A DNA stretch of 64,000 nucleotides from Gracilibacillus kekensis (GTDB taxonomy: Bacteria; Bacillota; Bacilli; Bacillales; Amphibacillaceae), in the NCBI RefSeq assembly GCF_900143085.1, contig NZ_FRCZ01000006.1, positions 15,526-79,525 on the forward strand, written 5' to 3'. Below the pieces are notes generated by a model that saw only the letters and a list, made by a program, of their open reading frames with translations, had not been told where the DNA came from and made no database searches. Below are positions 51,990 to 60,179 of this stretch, in pieces (position 1 is the stretch's first letter; each line of letters begins with the position of its first letter). The translations under genes were made by a program, and so were the position numbers.

Positions 51990-52520
51990 TTATTCTTCTA
52001 CAACAAACTCAAATCCACCAGAGAATTTAACATCTTTACCGATTAGTACGCCACCAGTTTCAAGTGGAGCGTTCCAAGTTAAACCATAATTTTCACGGTT
52101 GATTTTTCCTTCTACATCTGCACCTGCAATTGTATTACCTTGCATTGGATCTTTTGCTTTACCATTGTATTCAACAGTAAACGTTTCTTCTTTTGTTACA
52201 TCTTTGATTGTTAAGTCACCAGTTACTTGATATTCAGAATCTCCTGACTTTTTAATGTTTTTACTTACAAAAGTAATATTCGGATATTTTTCAACATTGA
52301 AAAAGTCTTCTGATTTCAAGTGACCATTACGATCATCATTGTTTGTTTCAATCGAAGCAACATCGATTGTTACTTTAACACTAGCGTTATCAAGGTCATC
52401 AAAGCTGCCATTAAAATCAATATCGAAATTTTGGAATTCACCTTTTGCTTTTGATACCATCATATGTTTTACTTCAAAATTCAATGCACTGTGTACTTTG
52501 TCTAAATTTACGTTAGCCAT
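51990..52520 (-). CDS. YceI family lipocalin-like protein
   Basis: 176 residues, all-beta YceI fold: LDKVHSALNFEVKHMMVSKAKGEF, then KSEDFFNVEKYPNITFVSKNI and FTVEYNGKAKDP, matching isoprenoid-binding YceI proteins. No signal peptide, so cytoplasmic, as in many Firmicutes. GGAGG precedes the ATG. Divergent from the HxlR regulator, which likely controls it through the palindrome at 52580-52604. Physiological role probably in redox or quinone stress. Confidence 0.9.
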   Translation of the reverse strand: MANVNLDKVHSALNFEVKHMMVSKAKGEFQNFDIDFNGSFDDLDNASVKVTIDVASIETNNDDRNGHLKSEDFFNVEKYPNITFVSKNIKKSGDSEYQVTGDLTIKDVTKEETFTVEYNGKAKDPMQGNTIAGADVEGKINRENYGLTWNAPLETGGVLIGKDVKFSGGFEFVVEE

Positions 52521-52579
52521 TATTAAAATTCCTCCTAAAAAATATTAACTTACTTTATGTAACTAAGTATACAAATAAT

Positions 52580-52604
52580 AATTAATTACGTCAAGTAATT
52601 AATT
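52580..52604. promoter_or_regulatory. Palindrome between yceI-like and HxlR genes
   Basis: A perfect 10-bp inverted repeat, AATTAATTAC (52580-52589) and GTAATTAATT (52595-52604), with a 5-bp centre. A second weaker ACTTA/TAAGT symmetry lies at about 52548-52568. Likely HxlR operator. Confidence 0.6.
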
Positions 52605-52657
52605 TATTTTATTTCTGTAACAAAATTTGCTATACTATTATTAAAGAGGTGAGAGCG

Positions 52658-52987
52658 ATGGCAGATAAAACAATTTGCCCGAAGTTTGAATCGGCATTAA
52701 ATATATTAAATAAACGTTGGACCGGATTAATCATATTTCAACTATTAGAAGGTGCACAGCGTTTTTCAGCAATAGAAGGTAACATTGGTATTAGTGGTCG
52801 AGTTTTATCAGAAAGATTAAAAGATCTTGAAAAACAAGGTATTGTGAAACGAAAAGTATACGACGAAACCCCAGTTAGAATTGAATATGCCTTAACAGAT
52901 AAAGGAAAAGCACTGGAACCAGTCTTACAAAGTATCCAACACTGGGCAGATGGCTGGGTAAACAAAGATACAAAATCTATTGTATAG
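52658..52987 (+). CDS. HxlR family redox-type regulator (YodB/CatR-like)
   Basis: 109 residues, winged helix: CPKFESALNILNKRWTGLIIFQLLEGAQRFSAIEGNIGISGRVLSERLKDLEKQGIVKRKV. The N-terminal Cys7 in TICPKFE matches the redox-sensing Cys of YodB and CatR from Bacillus, which react with quinones and diamide. The C-terminal Cys of YodB are missing, as in CatR. ATG at 52658 with AGAGGTGAG upstream. Divergent from the YceI gene. Confidence 0.88.
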   Translation: MADKTICPKFESALNILNKRWTGLIIFQLLEGAQRFSAIEGNIGISGRVLSERLKDLEKQGIVKRKVYDETPVRIEYALTDKGKALEPVLQSIQHWADGWVNKDTKSIV

Positions 52988-53014
52988 TAGATATTCCCAA
53001 TATTTACTATGCTC

Positions 53015-53046
53015 AAACTGCGATTCATTGATTCGCAGTTTTTTTG
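53015..53046 (+). terminator. Terminator of the HxlR gene
   Basis: AAACTGCGA (53015-53023) pairs with TCGCAGTTT (53033-53041), followed by TTTTG. Confidence 0.8.
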
Positions 53047-53058
53047 TTGCCAAAGATA

Positions 53059-53111
53059 CTCTTCTTGCATATTGGACTGTTCTTCTTGTAGATTCACCCT
53101 CTCTTCTTGCA
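53059..53111 (-). repeat. TGCAAGAAGAG short repeat cluster
   Basis: CTCTTCTTGCA at 53059-53069 and 53101-53111, with a diverged copy at 53080-53090, is the reverse complement of the 48492-48523 repeat. Units are about 21 bp apart. The minus-strand frame across it (QEE repeats) has no ribosome binding site and is not a gene. Confidence 0.6.
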
Positions 53112-53210
53112 TTTATATATATTTTACATCTATTTAATAGCGGTTTATCATTATAAGTAAGTGAATCGAATTAGGCGCTTGATCTCTATTTTTAAGCAGG
53201 AGGAAGAAGG

Positions 53211-54083
53211 ATGGAAAAACGACCAAAAATTACAGTGATTGGCAGTATCAATATGGATTTAGTTACATCGACAGATCTTTTTCCAAAACAAGGAGAAACT
53301 GTTAGAGGAAGTGCTTTTCAGACGGTTCCAGGCGGGAAAGGTGCAAATCAAGCGGTAGCATCCGCACGCTTAGGAGCACAAGTTAACATGATCGGTTGTG
53401 TTGGAAGCGATTCTTTTGGGGGGGTGTTACTTAAGAATTTGCAAAAAGAGAACATTAACATCGACAATATAAAACGTATCGAAGATTCCCCATCTGGGTT
53501 AGCAAATATTATTTTGTCAGAGAAAGATAATCGAATTATAATAATCTCAGGAGCCAATGCACATGTGACGCCAGAATTTATAGAAGAATCTAAGGCAACT
53601 ATTTTAGACAGTGACTATGTGCTTGTGCAATTTGAAATTCCGAAAGAAACAATCGAATATTGTATACATATGTGTGCTGACCATCAAATTCCGATTATTG
53701 TGAACCCAGCACCAGCTTTTGAATTATCACACGCTACGTGTAATAAAGCGAGCTATATTACACCAAATCAAACAGAATGGCAGCAATTATTTAATAACAA
53801 TTGGAATGAAAAATTAATTGTAACCAAAGGAGCGCAAGGTGTTTCTTTTATGGAAAAAGGTAGTGAGAAACATATAAGCTCTCACGCTGTAGAAGTTATC
53901 GATTCTACGGGAGCAGGAGATACGTTTAATGGAGCGTTAGCAGTAGCCTTGGCAGAAGGGAAAAGTAAGAAAGAAGCAGTGAATTTTGCCAATGCAGCTG
54001 CCGCATTATCGATTGGTAAACTGGGTGCACAAGGCGGCATGCCAACAAAAGATAAAGTAGAACAATTTCTATCAAAAGGATGA
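53211..54083 (+). CDS. rbsK: Ribokinase
   Basis: 290 residues of the PfkB family: [24 protein letters not shown] (sugar-binding GG motif), [14 protein letters not shown], and [14 protein letters not shown] (anion hole and catalytic Asp near 237). Phosphorylates D-ribose to ribose-5-phosphate with ATP. No rbs transporter genes are adjacent. Start ATG at 53211 with AGGAGGAAG upstream. Ung follows 5 bp later, an unusual operon partner. Confidence 0.92.
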   Translation: MEKRPKITVIGSINMDLVTSTDLFPKQGETVRGSAFQTVPGGKGANQAVASARLGAQVNMIGCVGSDSFGGVLLKNLQKENINIDNIKRIEDSPSGLANIILSEKDNRIIIISGANAHVTPEFIEESKATILDSDYVLVQFEIPKETIEYCIHMCADHQIPIIVNPAPAFELSHATCNKASYITPNQTEWQQLFNNNWNEKLIVTKGAQGVSFMEKGSEKHISSHAVEVIDSTGAGDTFNGALAVALAEGKSKKEAVNFANAAAALSIGKLGAQGGMPTKDKVEQFLSKG

Positions 54084-54088
54084 AATAT

Positions 54089-54763
54089 ATGACAACAAAA
54101 ATTCTCAAAAATGATTGGGCGGACATACTAAAATCCGAGTTTGAAAAGGAGTATTACTTACGCTTGCGGGATTTTTTAAAACAAGAGTATCAACAATACA
54201 CGGTCTATCCCCAAATGTATGATATATATAATGCCTTACATTACACACCTTTTCATAAAGTGAAGGTTGTAATACTAGGACAAGACCCATATCATGGGCC
54301 AAATCAAGCACATGGATTAAGCTTTTCAGTGAAACCAGAGGTAGATATTCCGCCATCACTAAAAAATATATATAAAGAATTGCAAGCAGACATAGGCTGC
54401 TCGATACCGGACCATGGGTATTTAGTTAAGTGGGCTGAACAAGGTGTTTTGTTACTTAATAATGTGTTAACTGTGAGGGCTGGGCAAGCACATTCTCATC
54501 AGAAGAAAGGCTGGGAGCGAGTTACCGATCATGTTATCACTAGCTTAAATGAGAAGACTACACCTGTTGTTTATCTATTATGGGGAGCAGCGGCACAGAA
54601 AAAACAAGCACTAATTGATAGTTCCAAACATTTTATAATAAAATCTCCTCATCCAAGTCCATTATCAGCGCATCGAGGTTTCTTTGGGAGTAAACCATTT
54701 TCTAAAACGAATGATTTACTGAAACAACAGCAACTCACTCCAATTGATTGGGAAATACAATAA
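54089..54763 (+). CDS. ung: Uracil-DNA glycosylase
   Basis: 224 residues of family 1 [23 protein letters not shown] (water-activating Asp near 64), [17 protein letters not shown], and [23 protein letters not shown] (DNA-intercalation loop). Removes uracil from DNA in base excision repair. The ATG at 54089 is preferred over 54080 because of AAAGGAT spacing; the gene begins just after rbsK. Terminator follows. Confidence 0.95.
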   Translation: MTTKILKNDWADILKSEFEKEYYLRLRDFLKQEYQQYTVYPQMYDIYNALHYTPFHKVKVVILGQDPYHGPNQAHGLSFSVKPEVDIPPSLKNIYKELQADIGCSIPDHGYLVKWAEQGVLLLNNVLTVRAGQAHSHQKKGWERVTDHVITSLNEKTTPVVYLLWGAAAQKKQALIDSSKHFIIKSPHPSPLSAHRGFFGSKPFSKTNDLLKQQQLTPIDWEIQ

Positions 54764-54767
54764 CAAA

Positions 54768-54792
54768 AGAGGGACAAGGTACCTGTCCCTCT
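54768..54792. terminator. Palindromic terminator after ung
   Basis: AGAGGGACA (54768-54776) pairs with TGTCCCTCT (54784-54792) around AGGTACC. The GGGACAxGGTACC motif recurs between genes in other bacilli; a second CTGTCCCC follows. Convergent with the channel gene. Confidence 0.7.
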
Positions 54793-54798
54793 GTCCCC

Positions 54799-55584
54799 CT
54801 ACTTCTGTAGCATTTCTTTGATTTCTCTGATTTCTTTACGCAGTTCTTTAATTTCGCTTGTATCGTCTTTGATTTCTTCTGCTTCTTCTTCGAAATCATC
54901 TGTGATCTTTTGTGCATTATTAACAATTTCCCCAACAATTAAGTTGATCATAATAAACGTTGCAATTACGATAAAGGAAAGGAAATAAAGCCATGACCAT
55001 GGTTCTTCTGCAAATATAGGTCTGAAGATACCGCTTGCCCATGATTCCAATGTGAAGATTTGAAATAATGTCACAAAGCTTAAAAAGATATCACCAAAAT
55101 ATTCAGGTGAAATATCTCCGTAAAAGGAGGTTCCTAAAATAGCATACACATAAAAAATAATTGTCATAATCAATAGGACACTGCTAATAGTAGGGACCGC
55201 CATAAATAAGGCTGCCACAATCCTCCTTAAGGTTGGAATGGTGGTAATCGTACGGAACACTCGTAGTACACGAAAAATACGTAACACACTTACAAATGGG
55301 GTACTATATAAAATAAGACTACCTAAAACAATTACAAAGTCAAAAATATTCCAGCCATTTGTAAAAAATCGTTTTTTGAGTACAATGATCTTTAGAATGA
55401 CTTCCAATGTAAAGATAGCTAGAATAATAAGATCTATTATGACAAAATAGGTATGATATTCTTGATAAATAGTCGGAAAAGTTTCTAAACCTATTAAAAC
55501 GGCGTTAAAGATTATCAAAGCTGTGATAAATCTATTGAATCGTATATCCATTACAAACTTACTTAGATTTTCTGAGGAACGCAT
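54799..55584 (-). CDS. Voltage-gated sodium channel, NaChBac type
   Basis: 261 residues: S1-S4 voltage sensor with arginine-rich S4 (SVLRIFRVLRVFRTITTIPTLRRIV), pore loop with selectivity filter FTLESWASG identical in pattern to NaChBac, S6 (YFLSFIVIATFIMINLIVGEIVNNA), and a C-terminal coiled coil of about 35 residues (ITDDFEEEAEEIKDDTSEIKELRKEIREIKEM). Forms a homotetrameric Na+ channel in the membrane, thought to serve motility or pH control in alkaliphilic or halophilic bacilli. AAAGGAG precedes the ATG. Confidence 0.93.
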   Translation of the reverse strand: MRSSENLSKFVMDIRFNRFITALIIFNAVLIGLETFPTIYQEYHTYFVIIDLIILAIFTLEVILKIIVLKKRFFTNGWNIFDFVIVLGSLILYSTPFVSVLRIFRVLRVFRTITTIPTLRRIVAALFMAVPTISSVLLIMTIIFYVYAILGTSFYGDISPEYFGDIFLSFVTLFQIFTLESWASGIFRPIFAEEPWSWLYFLSFIVIATFIMINLIVGEIVNNAQKITDDFEEEAEEIKDDTSEIKELRKEIREIKEMLQK

Positions 55585-55600
55585 ACCATTTCTCCTTTAC

Positions 55601-55618
55601 TGTGTGCTCGATCACACA
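55601..55618. promoter_or_regulatory. Palindrome upstream of the sodium channel gene
   Basis: TGTGTG (55601-55606) and CACACA (55613-55618) form a perfect 6-6-6 inverted repeat, resembling CRP/FNR-family TGTGA/TCACA sites. It lies 17 bp upstream of the channel start codon, within the leader. Confidence 0.35.
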
Positions 55619-55697
55619 ATCACTACCCTAAATATTTTAAAATGAAATGAGCATAAACACAAATTTTAACATAGATAATAACAAAGGAGTAGATAAG

Positions 55698-56144
55698 ATG
55701 AAGAGACATGAAGCGTTGTATCCGTTATCTCATCACCATCACTATACATTGGCAATGGCTCAGGAATTAAAAAAAGCAGATGATAAAAGTAGTATTCAAA
55801 AAATGACAAGAGATGTGATTGATTTTTGGGAAAAGGATGGAGAGGATCATTTTCGTGACGAAGAAGAAGTACTTTTGCCACTCTATGGACAATACGAATC
55901 TGTTGAGCAACCTGAGATAAGAGAGATGCTGATTCAACATGTGCAAATTAGAAGTTATGTCTATCAAATAAGAGGTACGAAAAGACCAGATCGCCAGTTG
56001 TTCCGTGAATTGGGAACGTTATTACAAGAGCATGTCCGCTTAGAGGAACGTGTCATTTTTCCGATGATAGAAAAAGCCGTACCAGAAAATTATCTGTTTC
56101 AGGCAAATGGCAGATTTCATCGCGATTCGTATAGTGGGTATTAG
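55698..56144 (+). CDS. Hemerythrin domain protein
   Basis: 148 residues, four-helix hemerythrin fold. Potential iron ligands are in LSHHHHYTLA, DHFRDEEEVLLP, IQHVQIRSYVY and LQEHVRLEERVIFP, close to the H-HxxxE-HxxxD set, so a di-iron site is likely. Role could be oxygen or nitric oxide binding or iron storage. AAAGGAGT precedes the ATG at 55698. Single gene. Confidence 0.88.
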   Translation: MKRHEALYPLSHHHHYTLAMAQELKKADDKSSIQKMTRDVIDFWEKDGEDHFRDEEEVLLPLYGQYESVEQPEIREMLIQHVQIRSYVYQIRGTKRPDRQLFRELGTLLQEHVRLEERVIFPMIEKAVPENYLFQANGRFHRDSYSGY

Positions 56145-56245
56145 AATAAATCGATTGTTGCCATCTTTTTCATAAAAAAAGGTGATTAACCCGACAGGAT
56201 ATGGTAAACTATCGACTAGTTTCATTATATTGAAGGAGAACGAAA

Positions 56246-57616
56246 ATGATGGCAATTTTAGATAAAATAAAAGAATTGATGAAGAATTGGTCTGCTATTC
56301 ATCATATAGTTGTATATTACTTATTAGCTGTGATCGTATCGACAATAGTGGTAAGCTTACCTGTTTTTCATAATCCAGGTGTGGAGCTTTCCTTTATTGA
56401 TGCGATGTTTACCGCTGTTACATCAATAAGTGTTACAGGCCTAACCGTTATTTCAATATCGGAAGTATTTAACCCAGCAGGACAGATTGCCATTGCCGTT
56501 ATTTTGCATTTAGGCGGAATTGGGATCATGACGATGGGGACATTTATATGGGTTGTTTTAGGTAAAAAAATAGGTATTCGAAGCCGGAAAATGATTATGG
56601 TTGATCAGAATAGTAAAACGTTGGCTGGACTTGTAAAACTGATGCTTGAAATTTTTAAATTAATGTTAATTATTGAATTTATCGGTGCAGTTATTCTATC
56701 GATTCATTTCCTGAATTATTACGACACAATGCCTGAAGCGTTACTACAAGGTGTGTTTGGGGCAATCAGTGCCACTACTAATGGTGGATTGGATATCACT
56801 GGAGCTTCTCTGGTACCATTTGCAAATGATTATTTTGTGCAATTTATAAATATGATTTTAATTATTCTCGGTGCAATTGGTTTTCCGGTATTAATTGAAG
56901 TACAGGAAGTGTTAAGAGGTAGAGTATATGGAGTCAATGATCGCCATAAATTCTCTTTATTTACCAAAATCACTAGTGTGACCTTTTTTTGGCTAGTTGT
57001 GGGCGGAACGGTTTTAATCTTTTTGTTGGAAAAAAATGCGTTTTTTGCTAATAAAACATGGCATGAAACTTTGTTTTATAGTCTTTTTCAATCTGTAACA
57101 AGCAGAAGTGGTGGCTTATCCACAATGGATGTTTCTGAATTTTCATTACCAACATTGTTCTTAATTAGTGCTTTAATGTTTATTGGTGCATCGCCAAGCA
57201 GTGTTGGTGGTGGTATACGAACAACCACTTTTGCCATTATGTTATTAACGATTTGGAACTATGCCAAAGGAAATTCTAGTGTGAAAGTATTTGGACGAGA
57301 AATACATCAGGAAGATATTTTACGGTCTTTTATTGTCATTACAACTGCTCTCATGCTTTGCGTAAGTTCAGTAATTATCCTGATGAAAACAGAAAGTTTC
57401 CCTTTGATGGAGGTTGTTTTTGAAGTGGCCTCTGCCTTTGGAACAACAGGGCTTTCGCTCGGAATTACCCCTGAGCTATCAACGTTTGGGAAATGTCTGA
57501 TTATGGCGCTGATGTTCATCGGTAGAATTGGTGTCTTTACCTTCCTGTTTATCATTCGTGGTGACGATACAAAAGATCGATTCCATTACCCAACAGAACG
57601 AGTAATCATCGGATAA
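56246..57616 (+). CDS. Potassium uptake channel subunit, KtrB/KtrD (TrkH family)
   Basis: 456 residues with four M1-P-M2 repeats. Filter regions include TSISVTGLTV, SATTNGGLD, SRSGGLSTMD and AFGTTGLSLG, each with the single conserved Gly of Ktr filters. Imports K+ together with a KtrA/C-type regulatory subunit, which is not encoded next to it, as for B. subtilis ktrD. AAGGAGAACG lies before the ATG. Important for osmotic adaptation. Confidence 0.92.
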   Translation: MMAILDKIKELMKNWSAIHHIVVYYLLAVIVSTIVVSLPVFHNPGVELSFIDAMFTAVTSISVTGLTVISISEVFNPAGQIAIAVILHLGGIGIMTMGTFIWVVLGKKIGIRSRKMIMVDQNSKTLAGLVKLMLEIFKLMLIIEFIGAVILSIHFLNYYDTMPEALLQGVFGAISATTNGGLDITGASLVPFANDYFVQFINMILIILGAIGFPVLIEVQEVLRGRVYGVNDRHKFSLFTKITSVTFFWLVVGGTVLIFLLEKNAFFANKTWHETLFYSLFQSVTSRSGGLSTMDVSEFSLPTLFLISALMFIGASPSSVGGGIRTTTFAIMLLTIWNYAKGNSSVKVFGREIHQEDILRSFIVITTALMLCVSSVIILMKTESFPLMEVVFEVASAFGTTGLSLGITPELSTFGKCLIMALMFIGRIGVFTFLFIIRGDDTKDRFHYPTERVIIG

Positions 57617-57643
57617 CCTCAAGGAAAGCCTTGAGGTTATTTT
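57613..57643 (+). terminator. Terminator of the potassium channel gene
   Basis: ATAACCTCAAGG (57613-57624) pairs with CCTTGAGGTTAT (57629-57640), 4-nt loop, followed by TTTTA. The stem starts inside the stop codon region. Confidence 0.85.
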
Positions 57644-57680
57644 AATAAAATGTTCTTCACTGGATAATTACTTCTCTTGG

Positions 57681-57786
57681 CGGGATAACCCCTTCGCTTA
57701 ACGGGATAATAGAGATGCTTGGCGGGATATCTCGACTTATCCCGTGAAGCCAATTGATTATCCCGTCTACAACACAAGATATCCCG
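57681..57786. repeat. CGGGATA short repeat cluster
   Basis: CGGGATAA or CGGGATAT occurs three times forward (57681, 57702, 57723) and TTATCCCG or ATATCCCG three times in reverse (57737, 57758, 57779), with start-to-start spacing of 14-21 bp; two of the reverse copies continue into TGAAG. The rest of the 340-bp gap before 57961 contains no gene, only the promoter region of the MoxR operon. Confidence 0.65.
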
Positions 57787-57960
57787 TGAAGAATACACAT
57801 GTTTCATAATTGTCACATCTTTGTTCCACAAAATGACGTTCAAAATAAATATTACTTAAATTTACTAGTTTAATTGGTAGGCGCATTGGGTTTAAGTATA
57901 GTATAGTTATAAGTAATGAAAGCTTCAAAATTGAATAGTTTGCAGAACGGAGGCGGAATA

Positions 57961-58911
57961 ATGGAATACCAAAACCAAGTCGCAAAAATCTTGCAAAATA
58001 TAGAGAGAGTCATGATAGGTAAAGAACAAGAGGTCACATTGAGTTTAGTTGCCTTACTAGCAGATGGACATGTTCTATTAGAAGACGTACCAGGCGTAGG
58101 TAAAACAATGATGGTACGTGCATTATCAAAATCACTAGATTGTGAATTTAAACGTATCCAATTTACACCAGATTTATTACCATCCGATGTGACGGGTGTG
58201 TCGATATACAATCCGAAAGAAATGGTCTTTGAATTTCGTAGTGGTCCGATCTTCGGAGATATAGTTTTAGCAGACGAGATTAATAGAACCTCCCCAAAAA
58301 CACAATCTGCATTATTAGAGGCAATGGAAGAAATGAATGTAACGGTAGACGGTATGACAAAATCATTAAATAAACCATTCTTTGTAATGGCAACACAGAA
58401 TCCAGTGGATTATGAAGGAACGTATCCATTACCAGAAGCACAGCTGGACCGTTTTCTGATGAAATTAAGTATGGGATATCCGAATGAAGTAGATGAGTTC
58501 GAAATGTTAAATCGTACGGATCGACAACATCCAATCGATGAAATTACACCAGTGATTCATAAAGAACAGCTGATAGAAATGCAAAAAGAAGTAGATTCTT
58601 TATATGTAGACGCTACTGTAAAAAGATATATTGTGCAGCTTGTTTCAGCAACGAGAACGAGTAATTTTGTACAATTAGGGGTTAGTCCACGGGGTTCAAT
58701 AGCATTAATGAAGGCTGCCAAAGCGTATGCCTATATACAAGGTCGTGACTATGTAATTCCAGATGATGTCGTAATGCTAGCACCATATGTGATGGCACAC
58801 CGAATTATATTGCGACCTGAGGCAAGATATGAAGGAGTTACTCAAGAAAAGTTGATTACACAAATTTTAGATGAAATAGACGTTCCTGTTCGAAAGGAAT
58901 TACATGGATGA
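57961..58911 (+). CDS. yeaC: MoxR family AAA+ ATPase (YeaC)
   Basis: 316 residues: Walker A GVGKTMM near residue 46, Walker B region ADEINRT, sensor motifs ATQNPVDYEGTYPLPEAQLDRF, and a C-terminal helical lid. MoxR ATPases act with DUF58/VWA partners as chaperone-like complexes. GGAGGCGGAATA precedes the ATG at 57961. First gene of the yeaC-yeaD-yebA operon; overlaps the next gene by ATGA. Confidence 0.92.
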   Translation: MEYQNQVAKILQNIERVMIGKEQEVTLSLVALLADGHVLLEDVPGVGKTMMVRALSKSLDCEFKRIQFTPDLLPSDVTGVSIYNPKEMVFEFRSGPIFGDIVLADEINRTSPKTQSALLEAMEEMNVTVDGMTKSLNKPFFVMATQNPVDYEGTYPLPEAQLDRFLMKLSMGYPNEVDEFEMLNRTDRQHPIDEITPVIHKEQLIEMQKEVDSLYVDATVKRYIVQLVSATRTSNFVQLGVSPRGSIALMKAAKAYAYIQGRDYVIPDDVVMLAPYVMAHRIILRPEARYEGVTQEKLITQILDEIDVPVRKELHG

Positions 58912-60179
58912 AAGCACTCCTTCGAAAAATAGTAACGGAAGTCCAGTTATTTTTCTTATTAGGATTTTTATTTGTATTTTCTATGTTCCAAGGTGGATTT
59001 GTTAGTTGGTTTCTCTTTTACAGTATGTCACCGATTATTCTATATATGATGATGCTACCATTCTATCCTCTTCAGTATTGGGAAATAGACAGACACCTTT
59101 CTAATAGATATTTACAAGCGGGTGGAAAACTAGATATAAATATTACGATTAACCGAAAGTTTCCATTCCCACTCTTTTTCTTAATAGTCGAAGAAGACTA
59201 TCCAGAATCGCTTCAATTTCAGGATATTGGCAAGAAAAAGTATCAAAATATTACCGAACAAGCAGGCTTTGAAAGGAAAAGGCGATGGAAAAAAGTAATA
59301 TATCCTGGTTTCAAGCGGCATATTGCTATCACATATCCATTAGACCACTTACCAAGAGGAAAGCATCAATTATCACAAGTACATTTGAAAGTTGGCGATC
59401 CATTCGGCTTTGTGGAGGCAGCGTATACGATTGACTTACCTCAAGAATTTCATGTCTATCCCGCTATACAAGAAATCAAGTGGAAGCATTATTCATTGAG
59501 TTTAGAGGAAGGGGCTAGCCCGTCCCATATGCATGATGAGAAGTTGACAAATGTAGTGTCAGGTGTTCGTGAATATATTCCGGGAGATCGATTTTCGTGG
59601 ATTGATTGGAAAACAACTGCCCGAAAAAACACGGTTATGACGAAGGAATTTGAGCAGGAAAAAGATTCAAGTATGGCTTTGATCCTTGATGTAGATGGTT
59701 TGCAAAATCAGCGTCATTTAGTATTTGAAGCGGCTATTGAATGGACGGTTTCGATTTTGCATACGATTCGTAAAAAAAATCAAAATGTTTCTTTTTATAC
59801 GCTAGGGAAAGATGTGAAATATTTTTCGAATCAGCAGTTGCAATTTCAGTTTCCGATTGTTCAAAATTATCTTGCCACTGTAAAACAAGAACATGAAGTG
59901 CCTTTAGCACAAAAAATAGTATCATCAATACCTGAATTGGCGAAAGGTTCTACCGTTTTATTTGTGATCACACATTTAGATGAAATATTGGTAGATCGGT
60001 TTGTGGCATGGAAGGGTCAGGAGTATATCGTAATGATTTGTTATATTGTAGCAGAGAAAGACCATCAACTACACCAAGAACAATTAATAAAATCACTTCG
60101 CCTGAAAAATATTAGTGTGCAAATTATAACCGATAAACAATTGCAGAAAGAACAATGGGAGGTGAACCCATCCCGATGA
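58908..60179 (+). CDS. yeaD: DUF58 domain protein (YeaD)
   Basis: 423 residues: two N-terminal membrane helices (about 12-55), a beta domain, then the DUF58 motif VREYIPGDRFSWIDWKTTARKNTVMTKEFEQE followed by a VWA-like fold (MALILDVDGL). Works with the MoxR ATPase; exact task unknown. Overlaps its neighbours on both sides by ATGA, showing tight coupling. Confidence 0.92.
   Translation: MKALLRKIVTEVQLFFLLGFLFVFSMFQGGFVSWFLFYSMSPIILYMMMLPFYPLQYWEIDRHLSNRYLQAGGKLDINITINRKFPFPLFFLIVEEDYPESLQFQDIGKKKYQNITEQAGFERKRRWKKVIYPGFKRHIAITYPLDHLPRGKHQLSQVHLKVGDPFGFVEAAYTIDLPQEFHVYPAIQEIKWKHYSLSLEEGASPSHMHDEKLTNVVSGVREYIPGDRFSWIDWKTTARKNTVMTKEFEQEKDSSMALILDVDGLQNQRHLVFEAAIEWTVSILHTIRKKNQNVSFYTLGKDVKYFSNQQLQFQFPIVQNYLATVKQEHEVPLAQKIVSSIPELAKGSTVLFVITHLDEILVDRFVAWKGQEYIVMICYIVAEKDHQLHQEQLIKSLRLKNISVQIITDKQLQKEQWEVNPSR

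Noticed and set aside
53041-53112. Minus-strand ORF with QEE repeats
   Set aside because: The repeat comes from the TGCAAGAAGAG DNA repeat; no start signal and it crosses the HxlR terminator.
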